NCBI GenBank assembly: GCA_019237355.1
Contig: JAFAHH010000871.1
Span: 1-7,459, forward strand
Length of the DNA stretch: 7,459 bases
From: Acetobacteraceae bacterium
GTDB taxonomy: Bacteria > Pseudomonadota > Alphaproteobacteria > Acetobacterales > Acetobacteraceae
Direction: 5' to 3'
Shown: piece after piece, positions 1 through 7,076 of the stretch
Position numbering within the stretch: the first letter of the stretch is position 1
Layout of the letters: each line of letters starts with the position of its first letter
The notes under the pieces: model-generated
Databases searched by the model: none
The model's input: only the letters and a program-made list of their open reading frames with translations
What the model was told of the DNA's origin: nothing
Position numbers and translations under genes: made by a program

Positions 1-1242
1 GAAACCTTGAATAGCAAGGCTGAGCCGCTGCTTGCCATGGATCTGGTCCGAAATAGCCTGTTTCACCGGGCTTCGGCGCAAGGCGAATCGGCCGAGGCCT
101 TGTTCGAAGCGAAGTGGCGGCCCTGGGAGGCTGATCCGTTTTGGAAAGCGGATGCCCCGGGCGCCACGCCGAGGCGACCGCGCGTTGACCATTTCCTGAG
201 CCATGCCCTGGCGGCCCAAACCGCCCAGCGAATTTCGGTCAGGGAACTGTACGCCGAGTATCGCGCCTTCACGCGGCCGAACGGTCGGATGCGGTTTGAT
301 ACGGTAGAAAAGGAGCCTGATGCGCTCCTCGCCTTCGCACCGACTTGCCGGAGCCTTGAAGAGGGGGGCGGAGATCCGGTTCTCGCATCGCTCGGAATCA
401 AATTGCGCACGTGGGACGTTACCACGGCTTATCCCATCGTATTCTGCATCGCAACCTCAGGCGCCTGCGCTTCCGTGAAGGAGCGACTTTACCAGCTTAT
501 TTATGCCTATGTCGTCCGACGTGCGGTTTGCGGATTAACACCGAAGCATCTGAATCAAATCTTCCCGCGCCTTGTTCGCCAGACGCTTGACCGTGGCGTT
601 TCGCTCGCAACCTTTGCCGACGCGTTCGCCAAGCAAACAGGCCCCGCCGTGCGTTTTCCCTCCGACGAAGAATTCCGCCGGGCAATCCAGAGAAACCCCC
701 TGTACGAATGGCTCTCGCGCAAGGAACGTCTCATCGACATCCTCTGGGAGCTCGAATGCGCCTCGCGAACCAAATACTCGGTCAATACGCCACGGCCAGA
801 AAGCATGTCAATTGAGCATGTGCTCCCTCAGTCATGGACAGCGACCTGGCCTCTTCCGGATGGACGCTACGCCCCTGCCGATGCGAGCACAGGGGCAGAC
901 GGCCCAATGCTCGCGGCCATCGAAGCTCGCCAATCGGCGCTCCACACGCTGGGCAACCTCACCCTCATCACCGTCCCAGCAAATGCGGCCGCATCTAACG
1001 CTGCGTTCCCAAAGAAAGCCCAATGGCTGAAGCAAAGCCTTCTGGCCCTGAACCTTGCCATCCTCGAGAAATCAGCGTGGGGAGAGCGCGAAATCACTGA
1101 GCGGGGCAACGCGCTCGCTGATCTTGCGGTAAAGATCTGGCCATCGCCGACCAGCTTGAGCCCTAACCCCCCAACCGCGCCAGCGCCAGCCCGAGCAGCA
1201 CATCCAGCAAAACCAACCCCGCCGCGGGCAGCATCGGAATGA
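1..1242 (+). CDS. DUF262/DUF1524 (GmrSD-like) nuclease, 3' part only
   Basis: The frame is open to the left edge, and the first codons (E-T-L-N-S-K, then MDLVRN) match the interior DUF262 motif 'F-E-T-L-N-x-(K/R)...L-x-x-x-D-L-(V/I)-R-N'. The real start and the N-terminal DGQQR-type nucleotide-binding motif therefore lie upstream, and the TTG at base 7 is not a start. Visible length is 413 codons. A helical middle region follows. The C-terminal DUF1524 HNH/beta-beta-alpha-metal domain shows I-E-H-V-L-P-Q (His about residue 273 of the fragment) and L-G-N-L-T-L (Asn about 319), followed by a conserved Asn near 333 and Lys-Lys near 338-339. In the GmrSD family, DUF262 uses NTP and DUF1524 cuts DNA, often phage DNA with modified bases; that role here is inferred by family. 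After KIWPSP the last roughly 27 residues are Pro/Ala-rich low complexity and lie antisense to the next gene, so they look like read-through tail rather than domain. No frameshift is seen. Confidence 0.85.
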   Translation, partial: ETLNSKAEPLLAMDLVRNSLFHRASAQGESAEALFEAKWRPWEADPFWKADAPGATPRRPRVDHFLSHALAAQTAQRISVRELYAEYRAFTRPNGRMRFDTVEKEPDALLAFAPTCRSLEEGGGDPVLASLGIKLRTWDVTTAYPIVFCIATSGACASVKERLYQLIYAYVVRRAVCGLTPKHLNQIFPRLVRQTLDRGVSLATFADAFAKQTGPAVRFPSDEEFRRAIQRNPLYEWLSRKERLIDILWELECASRTKYSVNTPRPESMSIEHVLPQSWTATWPLPDGRYAPADASTGADGPMLAAIEARQSALHTLGNLTLITVPANAAASNAAFPKKAQWLKQSLLALNLAILEKSAWGEREITERGNALADLAVKIWPSPTSLSPNPPTAPAPARAAHPAKPTPPRAASE

Positions 1243-1717
1243 ACAATGCCACCCGTGCCGTGAACCATTCGAGCCACAAAGCCCAGCCAAGCGCCACGAG
1301 TTGCGCCGTCTGGGCGAGCCAGAGCGGGGCGCCGAGCAGGGTCGGGATGCTTGCGGCAACCCACAGCATGTATTGCGCGACATTGCACCAATTCCACGCT
1401 GCAATGTAGCGGGGCCACAGCTTGCCCCTTCCCATCGCCGCCACGAATGGCCGGCACAGCACCGCGTACCCAGCCCAGCCGATAACGTAGGAAAGCAAAT
1501 CCAGCGCGAAGTCATGCGCCGGGTTGGCAGGCGCCGGCCCAATGGTCCAATCGATCAGCCGCAAGCAAATGGATGCCGGCAGGCACAACGCGGCCGCCCA
1601 GAAACTGCGCGCAGCCCCGTCCAGATCCACCTCGACATAGCGCAAGGCCTCCGGACGTCCGCGCGCGAGAAGCGCCGCCGCATAAAGCCCGGAACTGAGC
1701 GTGTTCACAATCGACAC
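1163..1717 (-). CDS. Small multi-pass membrane protein B (paralogue of its upstream neighbour)
   Basis: Encodes 184 residues and I do not recognise a named family. It is strongly hydrophobic, with about four to five likely membrane segments, among them the stretch around 'FWAAALCLP', the region before the NWC motif, and a C-terminal Leu/Ala/Val-rich helix. It carries W-x-RY-x-A-x-NWC and LWLxWF, both also present in the preceding gene. I chose the GTG start at 1717: it begins V-S-I-V, matching M-S-I-V of the paralogue; it has GAGGG at 1729-1725 with a 7-nt spacer; and it lies one base after the upstream stop (TGA-C-GTG). A TTG at 1753 would add 12 residues inside the upstream gene and is less likely. 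It is last in the dapD-dapE-A-B operon. Its 3' end overlaps the convergent nuclease gene by 80 bp and I see no clear hairpin terminator. An envelope role is inferred only from hydrophobicity. Confidence 0.75.
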   Translation of the reverse strand: MSIVNTLSSGLYAAALLARGRPEALRYVEVDLDGAARSFWAAALCLPASICLRLIDWTIGPAPANPAHDFALDLLSYVIGWAGYAVLCRPFVAAMGRGKLWPRYIAAWNWCNVAQYMLWVAASIPTLLGAPLWLAQTAQLVALGWALWLEWFTARVALFIPMLPAAGLVLLDVLLGLALARLGG

Positions 1718-1718
1718 G

Positions 1719-2264
1719 TCATCGCCCTCGCCAAACCAAGAGCTGCGGCCCAACCAAGATCATAGCCGTGGCAAAATTGATCCCGAGCACGCCGAGCGCC
1801 GCGCGCCAGACCGACACGTCGAGACCGCGCCAGAGAAGAAACCAATGCAACCATAGCCCGTAGGCGCCGAGCCCGATGATTAGCGTGGCACCCGCCGCAT
1901 CGGCCGAAAGCCCGGCCAGCAGCAAAATATCGAGGACAGCGAGCAAAATAGCCCCAGCGACGGGAATGGTCCATTGGCACCAATTAAATGCTGTAGCGTA
2001 GCGCAACCACTGCTCCTCCCGGCGCCAAACCCGTGCCAGTGCCTGGGATAACACCGGCGGCGCCAGCAAGGAACAAACTGTGGCCAGAAATCCGGTGAGT
2101 ACCTCGAGTCCGCCTCCTTCCACCGCGACCAGCGCAGCGCCCACGATCGCGAACGCGATCAGCGGTGCAAGGCTGCCGAGAAAGGCCTGAGGACTGGCCC
2201 CAAATGCAGCGAAGCCATCCGCCCGGCCAATCGCGAGCCGGGCAATTCCCAAGACGATGCTCAT
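1719..2264 (-). CDS. Small multi-pass membrane protein A
   Basis: Encodes 181 residues, mostly hydrophobic, with about five predicted membrane spans by eye (roughly residues 28-48, 54-74, 92-116, 122-143 and 150-174). The family is not recognised; a Yip1-like or generic integral membrane protein is possible but unproven. The ATG at 2264-2262 overlaps the dapE stop as ATGA, so translation is probably coupled to dapE. The motif RYATAFNWC (about residues 87-95) and the later LWLHWF recur in the next gene as RYIAAWNWC and LWLEWF. The N-termini also align (MSIV..., then G-R-A-D-G-F against G-R-P-E-A-L), so the two genes look like a tandem duplication. No signal peptide or catalytic motif is evident. 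Its fixed position behind dapE suggests co-expression with the diaminopimelate genes, but it gives no function. Confidence 0.8.
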   Translation of the reverse strand: MSIVLGIARLAIGRADGFAAFGASPQAFLGSLAPLIAFAIVGAALVAVEGGGLEVLTGFLATVCSLLAPPVLSQALARVWRREEQWLRYATAFNWCQWTIPVAGAILLAVLDILLLAGLSADAAGATLIIGLGAYGLWLHWFLLWRGLDVSVWRAALGVLGINFATAMILVGPQLLVWRGR

Positions 2265-3382
2265 CCTAAGAATGCCGTCAGCACCGATCGGTAGGTCTCG
2301 GTGAGCAGCGCGAGATCAGCGAGCACAACCCGCTCGTCGGCTTGGTGCATGGTCGCACCGACCAGGCCAAACTCCGCAACCTTGCAGTATTTGGCGATGA
2401 AGCGCGCATCCGACGTGCCGCCGCCCGTGTCCAATCGGGGCGCAACCCCGGTCGCCGCAGCAATCGCCGAGCGCAGCTTCTCTACCTCCGCACCCGGTGC
2501 CGTGAGAAACGGCTCGCCGCTCACCGATACCTCGAGATCGAACCGCTCCATATACTGGCCCAGCACTGAGCGGAGCCACGATTCCAACCCCGCGCCCGTA
2601 TGCCGGTCATTGAACCGAATGTTAAAACCCGCGCGCGCCGACGCCGGGATAACGTTGGCGGCCGGGTTGCCGACATCGATGCTGGTGACCTGCAGCGACG
2701 AAGCCTGGAACCATTCCGTGCCGCTGTCGAGCTCGCCGGCGATGAGGGCCCCAAGCGCCCGGATGAGCCGGTGCACCGGATTGTCCGCCAGGTGAGGGTA
2801 GGCGGAATGGCCTTGCACGCCATACGCAGTGATGCGCGCATTGAGGCTGCCGCGGCGGCCGATCTTGATCACCTCCCCCACAAGGCCAGGGTTGGTGGGC
2901 TCACCAACGAGGCAGAAATCGGGAATGTGTCCCGCTGCCGCCATCCACTCCAAAACCCGGACGGTACCGTTGATTGCCGCCCCTTCTTCATCCCCAGTGA
3001 TAAGCAGGCTGATCGAACCCCCGAGCTCCCCTCCGGCTAGGTAGCGCGCAACCGCCGCGACGAAAGCCGCGATTGCGCCCTTCATATCGCACGCCCCCCT
3101 CCCATAGAGCGCGCCGTCCCGTAGCTCGGCGGCAAATGGGCCTGCATGCCAGCCTTCTCCCGGCGGCACGACATCGGTATGCCCCGCAAAACAGAAATGG
3201 GGCGCCCGGTCACCGATCCGGGCGAATAGATTCTCTATACCCCCAAATCGCAGCCGATGGACGCCAAACCCGAGCTGCTCAAGCGCCCCGGCCACCACCT
3301 CCTGCGCGCCAGCGTCCTGCGGTGTAACCGAAGGGCACCGGATCAGGGCCTGGGCAACCGGAACAGGATCAGTAAGGTTCAA
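2261..3382 (-). CDS. dapE: Succinyl-diaminopimelate desuccinylase
   Basis: Cytoplasmic di-zinc M20-family hydrolase that splits N-succinyl-LL-2,6-diaminopimelate into LL-diaminopimelate and succinate, in the succinylase branch of lysine and meso-DAP synthesis. At 373 residues it has the usual family length. Visible landmarks are ALIRCPSVTP near the N-terminus; GHTDVVPPG with metal ligand His68 and Asp70; GACDMKG with bridging Asp99; GDEEG with catalytic Glu132 and metal-ligand Glu133; GEPT with Glu161; a dimerisation lid region with GHSAYPH (191-197); GGGTSDARF (320-328); and MHQADERV with ligand His346. All expected zinc ligands are present. The start is TTG, whose last two bases begin the dapD stop (TTGA). 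No ATG or GTG lies in frame near the N-terminus, and NLTDPV...ALIRCPSVTP fits family N-termini. No strong Shine-Dalgarno is visible, so reinitiation after dapD is likely. The stop overlaps the next gene as ATGA. Confidence 0.96.
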   Translation of the reverse strand: MNLTDPVPVAQALIRCPSVTPQDAGAQEVVAGALEQLGFGVHRLRFGGIENLFARIGDRAPHFCFAGHTDVVPPGEGWHAGPFAAELRDGALYGRGACDMKGAIAAFVAAVARYLAGGELGGSISLLITGDEEGAAINGTVRVLEWMAAAGHIPDFCLVGEPTNPGLVGEVIKIGRRGSLNARITAYGVQGHSAYPHLADNPVHRLIRALGALIAGELDSGTEWFQASSLQVTSIDVGNPAANVIPASARAGFNIRFNDRHTGAGLESWLRSVLGQYMERFDLEVSVSGEPFLTAPGAEVEKLRSAIAAATGVAPRLDTGGGTSDARFIAKYCKVAEFGLVGATMHQADERVVLADLALLTETYRSVLTAFLG

Positions 3383-4218
3383 TCGCGCAACAATTCATTG
3401 ATCGACGTTTTGGCACGGGTCCGCTCATCCACCCGCTTCACGATGACCGCGCAAGCAAGCGCCGGCCCCGGGGTGCCGTCCGGGAGGGCGCGGCCGGGTA
3501 GGGCGCCTGGAATAACCACGGAATAAGTGGGCACCCGGCCGAAAAAGACCTCAGCGGTCGCGCGGTCGATGATTTTGGTGGACGCGCCTAGGAATACACC
3601 CATCGCCAATACGCTTCCACGTTCCACGATGACGCCTTCCGCCACTTCAGACCGGGCGCCGATAAAGCAATCATCCTCTATAATTACGGGATTCGCTTGC
3701 AGCGGCTCCAGCACGCCACCGATGCCGACCCCGCCGCTGATATGGCAATTCTTGCCGATCTGGGCGCAGGACCCGACGGTAGACCAGGTGTCGATCATCG
3801 TGCCGCGATCAATGTACGCCCCAGCATTGACGAAACACGGCATCAGCACAACACCCGGCGCGACATAGGCCGAGCGCCGGACGACCGACCCCGGCACGGC
3901 CCGAAACCCCGCTTCAGCGAAACGGCTCGCACTCCACCCCGAGGTCTTGAGGCGAACCTTATCGAAAGCCGGCGCATCCCCAAGGGCGGGCATAGGCGCG
4001 GAGTCCGTGAGGCGAAACGAAAGCAGCACCGCCTTCTTCAGCCATTGATTGACAATCCACCCCTGGGGGCCGGGTTCGGCAACCCGTAACCGTCCGCTAT
4101 CCAGTTTCGCCAGCGCCGACTCCACAACATCCCGCGCTTCGCCCGAGGCTGCGGGCGACAGGGTTTCGCGCTGCTCCCAAAGCGCCTCGATCCGCCCCTC
4201 CAAATCCCCCTGCGGCAT
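3379..4218 (-). CDS. dapD: 2,3,4,5-tetrahydropyridine-2,6-dicarboxylate N-succinyltransferase
   Basis: Cytoplasmic trimeric left-handed beta-helix acyltransferase that moves succinate from succinyl-CoA to tetrahydrodipicolinate, the step committing to the succinylase DAP branch. It encodes 279 residues from the chosen ATG. In order: an N-terminal helical domain (DLEGRIEALWEQRETLSPAA), then VNQWLKKAVLLSFRL, then hexapeptide-repeat helix turns (SAYVAPGVVLMPCFVNAGAYI and on). GTMIDTWSTVGSCAQIG contains Asp143 and IEDDCFIGARSEVAEG contains Glu191, matching the E. coli catalytic pair Asp141/Glu189 with a constant offset of two, which supports this start. An AGGGGAAGG Shine-Dalgarno sits 7 nt upstream. 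Longer forms from ATG 4251 or TTG 4275 would add a non-conserved Arg/Pro-rich leader. It is first gene of the operon; its TGA overlaps the dapE TTG start. Confidence 0.96.
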   Translation of the reverse strand: MPQGDLEGRIEALWEQRETLSPAASGEARDVVESALAKLDSGRLRVAEPGPQGWIVNQWLKKAVLLSFRLTDSAPMPALGDAPAFDKVRLKTSGWSASRFAEAGFRAVPGSVVRRSAYVAPGVVLMPCFVNAGAYIDRGTMIDTWSTVGSCAQIGKNCHISGGVGIGGVLEPLQANPVIIEDDCFIGARSEVAEGVIVERGSVLAMGVFLGASTKIIDRATAEVFFGRVPTYSVVIPGALPGRALPDGTPGPALACAVIVKRVDERTRAKTSINELLRD

Positions 4219-4346
4219 TGGCTCGCCTTCCCCTGGATGCGGCCGGACCATGCGCACCCGTCCGATACGTGTCAACGCAGCCCGCCTCCAATAAACGAGA
4301 CTTTAGATATTTGCCGGTAAGCTGCCGGCTTATTGCAAAGATCGGT
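4219..4346. promoter_or_regulatory. Divergent spacer between dapD and the GGDEF gene
   Basis: This 128-bp stretch must carry the promoters of both operons. On the minus strand a perfect TTGACA (4275-4270) could be a -35 box for dapD, but the hexamer 17 nt downstream (CATGGT) is a poor -10, so the call is weak. An AT-rich patch lies at 4290-4312. A small inverted repeat, TAAGC (4318-4322) and GCTTA (4328-4332), sits within GCCGG-N7-CCGGC and could be an operator or a leader hairpin. No riboswitch-like structure is recognised, and there is no sign of a lysine riboswitch. Confidence 0.35.
4226..4234 (-). promoter_or_regulatory. Ribosome binding site of dapD (decides the start)
   Basis: On the minus strand AGGGGAAGG ends 7 nt before the ATG at 4218. 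The spacing is good and favours this ATG over the in-frame ATG at 4251 and TTG at 4275, neither of which gives a family-like N-terminus. Confidence 0.6.
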
Positions 4347-5777
4347 ATGGCCGAACGGAGGGTTTCCTTGTCTTCGATGTCTCTGCTTTCGCCGCACCGC
4401 GCCCTTAGCCAAGCGAAGCTGCTGCAAAATGCGCTGGTCGATAGTCGCCAGAGATGGCGAGACTTGGTGTTGATGGCAGCGGATTTCGCCTTCGAAACCG
4501 ACGCATCCGGCCGGCTGGTGTTCGTAAGCCCTGACCCGGTACTCGGATGGCCGGTGTCCAGCCTCGTCGGCCAGCCGGCAGAGATCCTGCTGGCTGACGG
4601 AGGTCCCGGTTTCAATCCATTCCGGCCTAGTACCGCCCTTAGGAAAAGGCGGGTGTGGCTGAAGCGCAAAGATGGCAGGCTTGCATACATGGCCATCTCG
4701 GCCGCACCGCTTACGGATCGCTCGGGCCAGCCTATAGGGGCCCGGGGGGTCGGAACCGATCTCAGCGCGCAGGACGGTTTTGATGCGCAAGCCGCTGCCG
4801 CCCTGAGACGCAGCGAAATTCTCGAGCACATCATGCGGCGAATGCGGGAAGAAGTGCTTGCCCCGCAGATGATGGGATCGGCGCTTGATGAACTTTCGAA
4901 GGCGCTTACGGCCGAGGGCATCGCCGTCGTCGATGTCATCGGGTTTGGTGAGGGACCCAGAATCCTTCACTTGCTCGGGGATTCCTGCGATGCGGTGCTT
5001 TCTACCATCTTTGATGTAGCCGGCCAGCAATTGACCGACGAGGTGCCGCCAAGCCAGGAACCGGTGCGGGTTTGCGGTCCAGAAGGAAGGCCGGTGCTTG
5101 CCTGCCCAGCGCAGACCAGATTTGGCGAGCAGGTCATATTCGCGCTTTGGCGTACGCCAGGCTCGCCGGGCTGGGATGAAGACGACATTCAGCTCGCTTC
5201 CGCCGCCGTCGGCTTCATCCGCATGATTCTCGAACATGAAGCGATCCAGCGCGAGATGGCGCGGCAAGCGCGAACCGACCCGCTCACTGGCCTCGCCAAC
5301 CGCCGGGCGTTTCGCGAGGATCTTGCGCGCCATATCGACCGGCTCGAGCGGGAGGAATTGCCCGGAACCTTAATATTTGCCGATCTCGATAACCTCAAGC
5401 CGCTTAATGATAAATTGGGGCACGACATCGGAGATCAGGCGATTTGCCGTGTCAGCCAGCTACTGCGCGATGCCTTCCGGCCGACCGATTTGGTCGCTCG
5501 TTTCGGCGGTGATGAATTCGCGATATGGATGAACGGTGCTGATCATCTCACCGCAGCCGAGCGCGCAGAGATGTTGCAGACCGAAATTCCGAAAATCCTC
5601 TCGGAACTCACGGCACCGCACGGCATCCCACTCACGATGTCAATTGGCATTGCGACCCGGGAGCCGGGTACCGCGGAGGAGATCGAAAGCGTTATTCGCC
5701 GGGCCGACCTGGCAATGTATGAGGTGAAACGTAACGGGCGTGCCCATTGGCGCGTGGCTCCTGGGGTGGAGATATGA
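4347..5777 (+). CDS. Diguanylate cyclase with PAS, GAF-like and GGDEF domains
   Basis: Predicted to condense two GTP into c-di-GMP; 476 residues from ATG 4347. No membrane span is obvious, so probably cytoplasmic. PAS domain about residues 37-141 (FAFETDASGRLVFVSPDPVLGW to the PAC-like LTDRSGQPIGARGVGTDLS). A GAF-like region about 155-300 ends in DEDDIQLASAAVGFIRMILEHE and leads into a linker helix. The GGDEF domain starts at DPLTGLANRRAF (311-322). FADLDNLKPLND carries metal-binding Asp346 and the Asn354/Asp355 substrate contacts. FGGDEFAI has the canonical GGDEF at 387-391. RPTD (378-381), exactly five residues before GGDEF, is an intact RxxD inhibitory I-site. No EAL or HD-GYP domain follows. 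The start is uncertain: ATG 4347 has only a weak ribosome site, TTG 4368 has GGAGGG (4357-4362) 5 nt upstream, and ATG 4377 is too far from that site at 14 nt. The frame is open back to 4218, but those extra residues do not look conserved. The sensed signal is unknown. The 3' end overlaps the DUF2336 gene. Confidence 0.9.
   Translation: MAERRVSLSSMSLLSPHRALSQAKLLQNALVDSRQRWRDLVLMAADFAFETDASGRLVFVSPDPVLGWPVSSLVGQPAEILLADGGPGFNPFRPSTALRKRRVWLKRKDGRLAYMAISAAPLTDRSGQPIGARGVGTDLSAQDGFDAQAAAALRRSEILEHIMRRMREEVLAPQMMGSALDELSKALTAEGIAVVDVIGFGEGPRILHLLGDSCDAVLSTIFDVAGQQLTDEVPPSQEPVRVCGPEGRPVLACPAQTRFGEQVIFALWRTPGSPGWDEDDIQLASAAVGFIRMILEHEAIQREMARQARTDPLTGLANRRAFREDLARHIDRLEREELPGTLIFADLDNLKPLNDKLGHDIGDQAICRVSQLLRDAFRPTDLVARFGGDEFAIWMNGADHLTAAERAEMLQTEIPKILSELTAPHGIPLTMSIGIATREPGTAEEIESVIRRADLAMYEVKRNGRAHWRVAPGVEI
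4357..4362 (+). promoter_or_regulatory. GGAGGG Shine-Dalgarno inside the annotated start region of the GGDEF gene
   Basis: GGAGGG lies 5 nt before the in-frame TTG at 4368 and 14 nt before the ATG at 4377. If functional, it means translation starts at TTG 4368, shortening the protein by seven residues and leaving the PAS domain whole. Confidence 0.4.
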
Positions 5778-7054
5778 GCGCCCTCGGCTTGATTATACAG
5801 GGGGTGAATGAACCCGTACGCGCCGGGGTTGTCTCTGAAGTGCCCGCGCCAATGCTGCGCCGCCTTACTCGCCGTAGGGCCTCGCTACCGCGCGCGGCAG
5901 CTGCCGTGAGCCTCGCTGTTCCTTCGGACGCACACTCGGTGCCCGCCGGCGACACCGAACAGCGCGTGCGCGCTCTGCTTGCTAGCAAACTCGCCGCTCT
6001 GGCCCCAGACTTTGCTTCCAACGAGGACCAGGTCTGGAAAGCTCTTGCAGCGCTGGTGCAAGATGAAACCGCCCGCGTCCGCGCGACCATCGCCGGCATC
6101 GTGAAAGAAATGCCGGAGGCCCCGCGCGACTTGATTGTCGGCCTTGTGCACGAGGCACCAGCGCCAGTACCCGAGTGGCTTGCCCGGCTCTGGCCCTTTC
6201 TCTCGAGATACGACATGGTGGCGCTGCTTGCTGCATCCCCGAGCGCCTCTGCCATCGACCCCCCTGCACACCGCGCAGACCTCGTTGAACCAATTACCGA
6301 TGTAAGTGCCTGCATCGGAGACAATAGCGTTGCTGCAGTTCTCCTGGCCAACCCTACCCCTTCGGTCCGTGAGACGATCCTGGATGCGCTTATCGCGCGC
6401 GCCCAAGACCAGATTGGATCGCAGGAGCAGGGGCCCGGAAAGCCGAAGCTTTCCCCGCCAGCGGCGCGGGCCTTATCTCAGATAATAACAACCTACCACG
6501 TCGGGATTCTAGCAGGGCGTAACGATATCCACTCAGCCCTAATCGGTGAATTGCAGGAAAGGTTACGAGTTAGATTGGGTAACCCGACCGGTGGCAACTC
6601 GTGCCCGAAAGACGGGATGATTTCGGCGAGCAACGAGCCGGCACTTCGGGTCAGCAGTGACCCACCGCTTGTCGGCCATCCTGAGATCGGCCTAAGCGCG
6701 CGGGAGGCCCTCAGAGTTGCACATGCGATCGCAAGCGAGGGTATGCTCAACGAACACGCACTCTCCGCGGCGATCGAGCGGGGAGAAGTCCGGCTGGCCG
6801 CGGCCTTGCTGGCCCTGGCGGCCCAGGTGCCGTTCATCGTGGTCGACCGGGCTTGCCGGCTCCGATCCGCTAAGGGCTTGATTGCACTGGCCTGGGCGGC
6901 TGGATTCACGGCAGATGTGATCGCGCCCTTACAGATGTTGTTGGCGCGCCTGCGACCCGGCCAGATCCTGCCGCCTTCCCCGAGCGGTGATTTTCCGCTC
7001 ACCCCCGACCAAATGCGCTGGCAGCTCGATTTCCTTGGCCGATCGGCGGCTTAG
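5774..7054 (+). CDS. DUF2336 family protein
   Basis: Encodes 426 residues. DUF2336 proteins are alphaproteobacterial helical-repeat proteins without an established biochemical role. Two related HEAT-like helices are visible: LVQDETARVRATIAGIV (about 94-110) and LLANPTPSVRETILDALI (about 190-207). A variable, poorly conserved stretch follows (about 212-305). The C-terminal block (about 307-392) runs LSAREALRVAHAIASEGMLNEHAL, then AAIERGEVRLAAALLALAAQVPF, then a Cys-Arg-Leu / LIALAWAAGF segment typical of the family's C-terminus. No enzyme motif, signal peptide or membrane span is seen. The ATG at 5774 overlaps the GGDEF stop as ATGA, so the two are probably translated as a coupled pair; a TTG at 5747 would only add nine residues inside the upstream gene. 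A protein-interaction role in the c-di-GMP circuit is inferred from context. The family call rests on recognition of the pattern, not on a search. Confidence 0.75.
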   Translation: MSALGLIIQGVNEPVRAGVVSEVPAPMLRRLTRRRASLPRAAAAVSLAVPSDAHSVPAGDTEQRVRALLASKLAALAPDFASNEDQVWKALAALVQDETARVRATIAGIVKEMPEAPRDLIVGLVHEAPAPVPEWLARLWPFLSRYDMVALLAASPSASAIDPPAHRADLVEPITDVSACIGDNSVAAVLLANPTPSVRETILDALIARAQDQIGSQEQGPGKPKLSPPAARALSQIITTYHVGILAGRNDIHSALIGELQERLRVRLGNPTGGNSCPKDGMISASNEPALRVSSDPPLVGHPEIGLSAREALRVAHAIASEGMLNEHALSAAIERGEVRLAAALLALAAQVPFIVVDRACRLRSAKGLIALAWAAGFTADVIAPLQMLLARLRPGQILPPSPSGDFPLTPDQMRWQLDFLGRSAA

Positions 7055-7076
7055 CTGACTCGCATCCTCAACCTGA

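Noticed and set aside
572..1030. Second plus-strand frame inside the nuclease gene
   Set aside because: Out-of-frame overlap with a Ser/Pro/Arg-rich product; the HNH motifs lie in the main frame.
867..1457. Minus-strand frames under the DUF1524 domain and membrane gene B
   Set aside because: Low-complexity Arg/Ala/Gly composition, out of frame with the membrane protein that shares motifs with its paralogue.
4247..4275. dapD promoter from the perfect TTGACA on the minus strand
   Set aside because: The matching -10 hexamer is poor at 16-18 nt spacing, so it is mentioned only as a weak candidate within the spacer entry.
4272..5333. Long minus-strand frame (353 codons) opposite the GGDEF gene
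   Set aside because: It mirrors the PAS/GAF/GGDEF gene, whose motifs are unmistakable. The antisense product has no domain-like pattern; it is a by-product of high GC.
5692..6351. Minus-strand frame (219 codons) opposite the DUF2336 gene
   Set aside because: Ser/Ala/Arg-rich antisense product. The plus-strand frame has family-like repeats and an ATGA junction with its neighbour.
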